Below are positions 38,935 to 43,199 of a stretch of DNA of 43,199 nucleotides, piece by piece (the stretch's first letter is position 1; the number at the start of each line of letters is the position of its first letter). The DNA lies in assembly GCA_018336195.1 (NCBI GenBank), contig JAGXQV010000054.1:1-43199 (forward strand), written 5' to 3'. Both the position numbers and the translations under genes were made by a program. The notes beneath the pieces are model-generated. The model saw nothing but the letters and a program-made list of their open reading frames with translations, was not told the DNA's origin and searched no databases. Origin of the DNA: Sulfuricella sp. GTDB taxonomy: Bacteria; Pseudomonadota; Gammaproteobacteria; Burkholderiales; Sulfuricellaceae.

Positions 38935-41139
38935 ATGCAGGCGTTATCCGGAAATTTTCGTATCCCAGGGGATTTTTGGGGTGGGTTGGCCGCCATGCTG
39001 GTGGCTTTACCGGCGGCAGTGGCTTTCGGCGTCACGGTATACTCGGCCATCGGCCCGGAATATGCCGCTTTCGGGGCGCTGGCGGGGATCCTTGGGGCGG
39101 CGGCGCTGGGCCTGATCGCCCCCACCTTCGGCGGTACCGACCGGTTGATCAGCGCGCCCTGCGCGCCGGCGGCGGCGGTGTTGTCAGCCTTCGCCATCGA
39201 ATTGGTGAGACAGGGCGTCGCCCCGACCAGCATCGTGCTGTTGCTCACCGTGCTGGGTATTCTCACCGGCCTGATCCAGATCCTCATCGGCTTTCTGGGG
39301 TTCGGCAAGCTCATCAAATACATCCCCTACACCGTGGTCAGCGGCTACTTGAGCGGCGTCGGCCTAATCATCATCGGCAGCCAAGTCCAGAAATTCGCCG
39401 GCGCACCCGCCGGCACAAGCTGGTGGGAGGCCATGCTTTCCCCGCACCTGTGGGATATGCGCGGCGTGGCGGTCGGTGCGGCAACGGTGATCGTGGCACT
39501 GGTTGCCCCGAAGGTGACCAAAGCCGTTCCCGGCACCATTCTTGGGATCGTCGCCGGGGTAATCACTTATTTCGCCCTCGCCAATCATGATCCTGCCATG
39601 CTCACCCTCACCGACAACAAGCTGGTACTGGGTAGCCTGGGTGCCACCGGAGAAGGCTATGTCAGCACCATTGCCGGGCGCTGGAAGGAAATCGGCCAGC
39701 TTACCCTCGCCCAAGTCGGCGGGCTGTTCGGCAGCGCGCTCACCCTGGCGGCGCTATTGTCCATCGATACGCTGAAAACCTGCGTGGTGATCGACCAGAT
39801 GACCCGTACCCGCCACGAACCCAACCGCGAGTTGGTGGCGCAGGGCATCGCCAACATCACCTCGTCGTCGATCGGCGGCATCCCCGGCGCGGGCATCATG
39901 GGGCCGTCGCTGGTAAACCTGAGCAGCGGCGCACAGACCCGTATCTCGGGTATCGCCGAAGGCGTTCTGGCGCTGGTCGCGGCCTTGTTGCTGGGGACGT
40001 TCATCGCCTGGATACCCATCGCCACCCTGGCCGGCATCCTGATCGTCATCGGGCTGCGCATGATCGACACCGAACCCCTGCATTTCCTCGAATCGCGCGC
40101 CACGGTGTTCGATTTCGGAGTGGTCGTGACGGTAATCGCGGTGGCCTTGACGATTGGACTGATTGCCGCGTCCGCCGCCGGGGTGGCGATGTCCATCGTA
40201 CTGTTCGTGCGCGAGCAATTGGGCGGCACGGTAGTACGGCGCAAGACTTTCGTGGGGCAACGTTCCTCGACTTGGTACCGCCCCGAGGCGGAGATGCGCG
40301 TCATTGAGCAAAAAGGCGACAAGGCGGTGATTTTCGAACTGCAGGGCAGCCTGTTTTTCGGCACCACCTACCAGCTTTATTCGGCGCTGGAGCCGGAAAT
40401 CAAGATTCGTGACTACGTCATCCTCGACATGCGGCGCGTCCAGTCGGTGGACATCACCGCTGCCCACATGCTCAACCAGGTGCGCGACATGCTCAAGGAA
40501 CGCGGCGTGCCGCTGCTGCTCAGCAACGTTCGGGAAAGGTTGCCGAATGGGCGCAACCTGCAGGAATTCTTCGAGCAGACCGGGCTGACCCGCGACACCG
40601 ATGCGGTCAAGGTTTTCCCGATCATCGAATCGGCCATCGAGTGGGTGGAAGACCAGATCGTCGGCGAAGCCATCCCCCCCACCGACGAACAAATCCCCCT
40701 GACGATCCCGGAAATGGAAATGTTCAAGGGGCGCAAGGACGAGACCCTGGCCGACCTCGAAGCGCGCCTGGTGCAACGCACCTGCAAGGCGGGCGAAGCG
40801 ATTTACAGTATCGGCGACCCCGGCAACGAGCTATACCTGATCCGTCGCGGCGAAATCAAGATCATGTCGCCGATCAGTGGCAGTCGCCGCTTGCACCACA
40901 TCGCGACTTTCGGACGGGGAGATTTCTTCGGCGGGCTGGCGTTGCTCGACGGCAAGCCGCGCGGCAACAATGCCATCGCGCGCATCGACACCGATCTCTA
41001 CGTGCTTTCGCTGGAGCAATTCAATATTCTGGCGGAAGAGCACAAACGCCTGGCCTTCATCCTGATTAGCGCGATTGCCCGCACCCTGGCGCAACGCCTG
41101 CGCTACGCCGACGGCGAGTTGACGTTGCTGCACGAATAA
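38935..41139 (+). CDS. SulP-family anion transporter with STAS and cyclic-nucleotide-binding domains
   Basis: A 734-residue protein. Residues about 5-430 form a SulP membrane domain with 10-14 helices (I-P-Y-T-V-V-S-G-Y-L-S-G-V-G; A-L-L-S-I-D-T-L-K-T-C). A STAS domain follows (about 455-560; L-D-M-R-R-V-Q-S-V-D-I-T-A-A-H), then a linker and a cNMP-binding/Crp-like beta-roll (about 605-720; I-Y-S-I-G-D-P-G-N-E-L-Y-L-I-R-R-G-E-I-K; G-D-F-F-G-G-L-A-L-L-D). SulP members carry sulfate, bicarbonate or other anions. The substrate here is not determinable. A GTG at 38917 is also in frame, but the ATG at 38935 has a GGAG 9 bases upstream. The tail suggests gating by a nucleotide. Confidence 0.88.
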   Translation: MQALSGNFRIPGDFWGGLAAMLVALPAAVAFGVTVYSAIGPEYAAFGALAGILGAAALGLIAPTFGGTDRLISAPCAPAAAVLSAFAIELVRQGVAPTSIVLLLTVLGILTGLIQILIGFLGFGKLIKYIPYTVVSGYLSGVGLIIIGSQVQKFAGAPAGTSWWEAMLSPHLWDMRGVAVGAATVIVALVAPKVTKAVPGTILGIVAGVITYFALANHDPAMLTLTDNKLVLGSLGATGEGYVSTIAGRWKEIGQLTLAQVGGLFGSALTLAALLSIDTLKTCVVIDQMTRTRHEPNRELVAQGIANITSSSIGGIPGAGIMGPSLVNLSSGAQTRISGIAEGVLALVAALLLGTFIAWIPIATLAGILIVIGLRMIDTEPLHFLESRATVFDFGVVVTVIAVALTIGLIAASAAGVAMSIVLFVREQLGGTVVRRKTFVGQRSSTWYRPEAEMRVIEQKGDKAVIFELQGSLFFGTTYQLYSALEPEIKIRDYVILDMRRVQSVDITAAHMLNQVRDMLKERGVPLLLSNVRERLPNGRNLQEFFEQTGLTRDTDAVKVFPIIESAIEWVEDQIVGEAIPPTDEQIPLTIPEMEMFKGRKDETLADLEARLVQRTCKAGEAIYSIGDPGNELYLIRRGEIKIMSPISGSRRLHHIATFGRGDFFGGLALLDGKPRGNNAIARIDTDLYVLSLEQFNILAEEHKRLAFILISAIARTLAQRLRYADGELTLLHE

Positions 41140-41251
41140 GCGGCGGTGTGACAAAATACCTTCAATTATCGTGCCGCCCCTATTACACTCAGCGAGTTAG
41201 GCTCGATTTTCAAGGCTTCCCCCCCCACTTGGCACATTCAGGAGAGAGACC

Positions 41252-42949
41252 GTGTTGATTCCCATGTTTATCCGACACAACGGTGGCGGGATGCTTGCCC
41301 TGAGCGGCGTAATGGCGGCCTGTATTGCCGCGAATGCCGTGGGCGAAGAGCGGCTGATTAGAGTACCGACCACGACGACGCTGGTTACGGTCGCCCCCAG
41401 CCTGCCCAAGCCAACCACCACCTTGGTCACGACGCCGATCACGACCGTCATCAAACCGCCCACCACGACCTTGGTAACGCCGCCCACGACCACCACGGTG
41501 CTGCCCGCCCCGACGATAACGACGCCCCCTTCGACCACGACCACCACCACGCCCATCACGGCATTGACCATCGCGCCGATCCAAACCGTCAGCCAGATTC
41601 TTTCCACCGCTACCCAGGGCGTGACGGTGGGTTCGACGGGGGCTTTGGTGGTCTCCACCGCGATCACCACGCCGCTGATAATCAGCACCAGCGCAGTCAG
41701 CAATGCCGCGATTCTCTTGCCGCTCAACCAGCCGGTGTCCATCGCCGCAGGAAGCACCACGCTGACCTATGTCGATCTGTCCGGCAGCTCGCAACTGGTC
41801 GTGCGTAACACCGCCGGTTCGCCCACCGTCGAGGTCGGACGGGGCCGGGTGGGAATCAAATCCACGGTTCTCGGCAACAGCATTCCCCTGGTTTCGGACG
41901 GCGACAGCAAGCCGCTCGCCACGCTCACCACGACCAGCACCAACGACAGCATGACCATCGTGAAAAGCGACAGCCAATCCAAGGTTTTCGTGGAGAGCGG
42001 CAAGGTCAACCTGACGGGCGTGGGGCTGGATTCCGCCGTGCCGGTCTTTCAGGGCGAAAATGCCAAGTTGGACAGCAGCGGCAAGCTGCTCCAGATTGCC
42101 CTGGGTTCGCTGGATGGAACCAAACAATTGCCGGGCGACCCCCTGCCCAGGCAGAAGTGGGTAGGTGCCGATACCGTCGTGCCGAAGCTGGACGGAAAGC
42201 TGGCGCGCTTCGACAACCAGAAATCCCTGCTGGACATCGTGCAAGGCGCCTTTAAGGATATATTCGGCATACCCGGCGGCGGCGTATTGACCTACGACAG
42301 CACGACCGGCGTCTTCACCCTGACGATAGGCAATAGCAGCACGAACCTGATACCGGTAGGCTCGCCGGTCGTCCCCTACAGCTATCACGGGTCTTCGGCG
42401 ACCAAAACAGCCAGCGGCGCCTTTGATTACGCCAGTCAGGGCATCCAGATCGCGTTAGCCGGCGCGTTGGCCTATTTCCAGGATCTCATGGACTCCATCA
42501 GCGCACTCGACGTAGCGGGAACCGTCACCCTCAAATCGGACGGCGTCCTGGAAATCGTCATCGACGGCGTCCGCTACGCGACGATTCCGGGCGCTACGGC
42601 GACCGTGCCGAGCAACCCCACGCTCGGTCAACCCGGATTCTCGTTGGGGCAAGGCAACCTGATCTTGTTTCGCGACCACCTCGGCGCCATGCAGACGCTT
42701 TACCCTTCCTTCGCCTACCCCGACAAGCTGAAAACGCGCGCCACCGCCTCAATCCCCGGCGCGGACATGGTCAACAACGGCGACGGCACCGTAGCCATCG
42801 GCGCGTCCGGCCAGACCTTCACGCTGGTGCCGGAATATGCCCTGCGCACCCTGCCGGCCAGCCACGCAGCGGAAGGCTATTGGGCGGAAAGTGGGCGGAT
42901 ATTCCTGAACAACGACGACAATAGCTGCCAGGGATTTCAGGTGAGATAG
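41252..42949 (+). CDS. Thr-rich exported protein of unknown family
   Basis: A 565-residue protein. Residues 1-30 (M-L-I-P-M-F-I-R-H-N-G-G-G-M-L-A-L) carry a signal-like hydrophobic stretch ending A-A-N-A-V-G. Residues about 38-105 are a Thr/Pro repeat (T-T-T-L-V-T-x-P; P-T-T-T-L-V-T-P-P), a likely extended stalk. The remainder is beta-rich: a FecR-like or barrel-like segment (Q-P-V-S-I-A-A-G-S-T-T-L-T-Y-V-D-L), and late repeats with G-D-G-T-V-A-I-G-A-S-G-Q-T-F. It starts with GTG at 41252 behind AGGAG 7 bases upstream. I recognise no family. It is probably a surface or periplasmic structural protein. Confidence 0.7.
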   Translation: MLIPMFIRHNGGGMLALSGVMAACIAANAVGEERLIRVPTTTTLVTVAPSLPKPTTTLVTTPITTVIKPPTTTLVTPPTTTTVLPAPTITTPPSTTTTTTPITALTIAPIQTVSQILSTATQGVTVGSTGALVVSTAITTPLIISTSAVSNAAILLPLNQPVSIAAGSTTLTYVDLSGSSQLVVRNTAGSPTVEVGRGRVGIKSTVLGNSIPLVSDGDSKPLATLTTTSTNDSMTIVKSDSQSKVFVESGKVNLTGVGLDSAVPVFQGENAKLDSSGKLLQIALGSLDGTKQLPGDPLPRQKWVGADTVVPKLDGKLARFDNQKSLLDIVQGAFKDIFGIPGGGVLTYDSTTGVFTLTIGNSSTNLIPVGSPVVPYSYHGSSATKTASGAFDYASQGIQIALAGALAYFQDLMDSISALDVAGTVTLKSDGVLEIVIDGVRYATIPGATATVPSNPTLGQPGFSLGQGNLILFRDHLGAMQTLYPSFAYPDKLKTRATASIPGADMVNNGDGTVAIGASGQTFTLVPEYALRTLPASHAAEGYWAESGRIFLNNDDNSCQGFQVR

Positions 42950-43042
42950 GCTAATCTGGGCGCACCTCTTCCAACCCGTTGTGCATAGATTTAGGGTGAG
43001 TTAGTAGTCAGTCATATTGAATTAACGGGACAGAAAAATGTA

Positions 43043-43124
43043 GGATGGGTGAAGCGATAGCGCACCCATCAGATTGAAAATCATCATTTTTCGGTTCGAT
43101 GGGTGCGCTACGCTTCACCCATCC
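43043..43124. repeat. large inverted repeat, REP/MITE-like
   Basis: The arm at 43043-43070 (GGATGGGTGAAGCG and onward) is the reverse complement of 43098-43124 apart from one bulged base, with a 27-base AT-rich centre. Each arm is itself a palindrome (GATGGGTG/CACCCATC). This layout is typical of dispersed, probably transposase-mobilised, intergenic repeats. Nothing else is recognised in 42950-43199. Confidence 0.7.
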
Positions 43125-43199
43125 TTCTATGATTAATTTCAAGTCGTTTTTGCAAATCAATCCGCTCCTATCGCGATACGGTATGCCGTGTTACCACTG

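Overview
The window is GC-rich chromosomal DNA. It is most likely from a betaproteobacterium of the Nitrosomonadales/Sulfuricella-Gallionella kind. This is inferred from gene content (an MSHA-type pilus operon, norD with nsrR, a DUF3108-rsmB pair, a SulP-STAS-cNMP transporter) and from protein flavour, not from a marker gene. No rRNA, tRNA, CRISPR array, complete insertion sequence or prophage was seen.

Layout. 0.1-1.6 kb: three small exported proteins on the minus strand, ending with a DUF1566 (Lcl-type) protein. 1.6-2.8 kb: a palindrome-rich patch with an XRE-like regulator and the remains of two toxin-antitoxin modules (BrnT/BrnA and HigA-like). 2.8-6.5 kb: an ABC exporter ATPase, a sigma-54-dependent response regulator and an ExeA/MshM-type ATPase with a SPOR-like tail. 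6.6-10.4 kb: NsrR and NorD (nitric oxide metabolism) and a divergent OprB-like porin. 10.5-13.0 kb: an orphan PAS histidine kinase, an AF1514-like protein and a GSP17M-like protein. 13.2-17.2 kb: a 1317-residue secreted protein made of BNR-type and choice-of-anchor-D-type repeats. 17.4-21.8 kb: a pilin gene behind a textbook sigma-54 promoter, then a TPR protein and ABC-2 permease, with a divergent membrane histidine kinase. 21.5-34.6 kb: a compact MSHA-type pilus locus, entirely on the minus strand. It holds the secretin MshL, TPR protein MshN, ATPase MshE, platform MshG, a fused PilM/PilN-like protein and a PilO/MshJ-like protein, then an MshK-like protein, a very large prepilin-like protein with an L-type-lectin-like domain, a second prepilin and a small membrane protein. 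35-41 kb: DUF3108 protein, RsmB-type rRNA methyltransferase, a small Cys-containing exported protein, a GAF-GGDEF diguanylate cyclase and a SulP transporter. 41.2-43.2 kb: a Thr-rich exported protein of unknown family and a palindromic repeat.

How it fits together. The unifying theme is a surface pilus. The assembly operon has a near-consensus sigma-70 promoter (34715-34743) overlapping 12-bp direct repeats, while the pilin has a perfect sigma-54 promoter (18178-18192). The sigma-54 response regulator (3610-5073) has no adjacent kinase, and the membrane kinase next to the pilin (19834-21579) has no adjacent regulator, so they are natural candidates for a pair. The ABC ATPase next to the regulator and the ABC permease next to the kinase look like the two halves of one exporter. 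The MshM-type ATPase missing from the pilus operon sits beside the regulator. This suggests one regulated pilus/exporter system split over two loci about 12 kb apart. The lectin-like domain on a prepilin-type anchor suggests a glycan-binding tip. These links are inferences from gene content and order.
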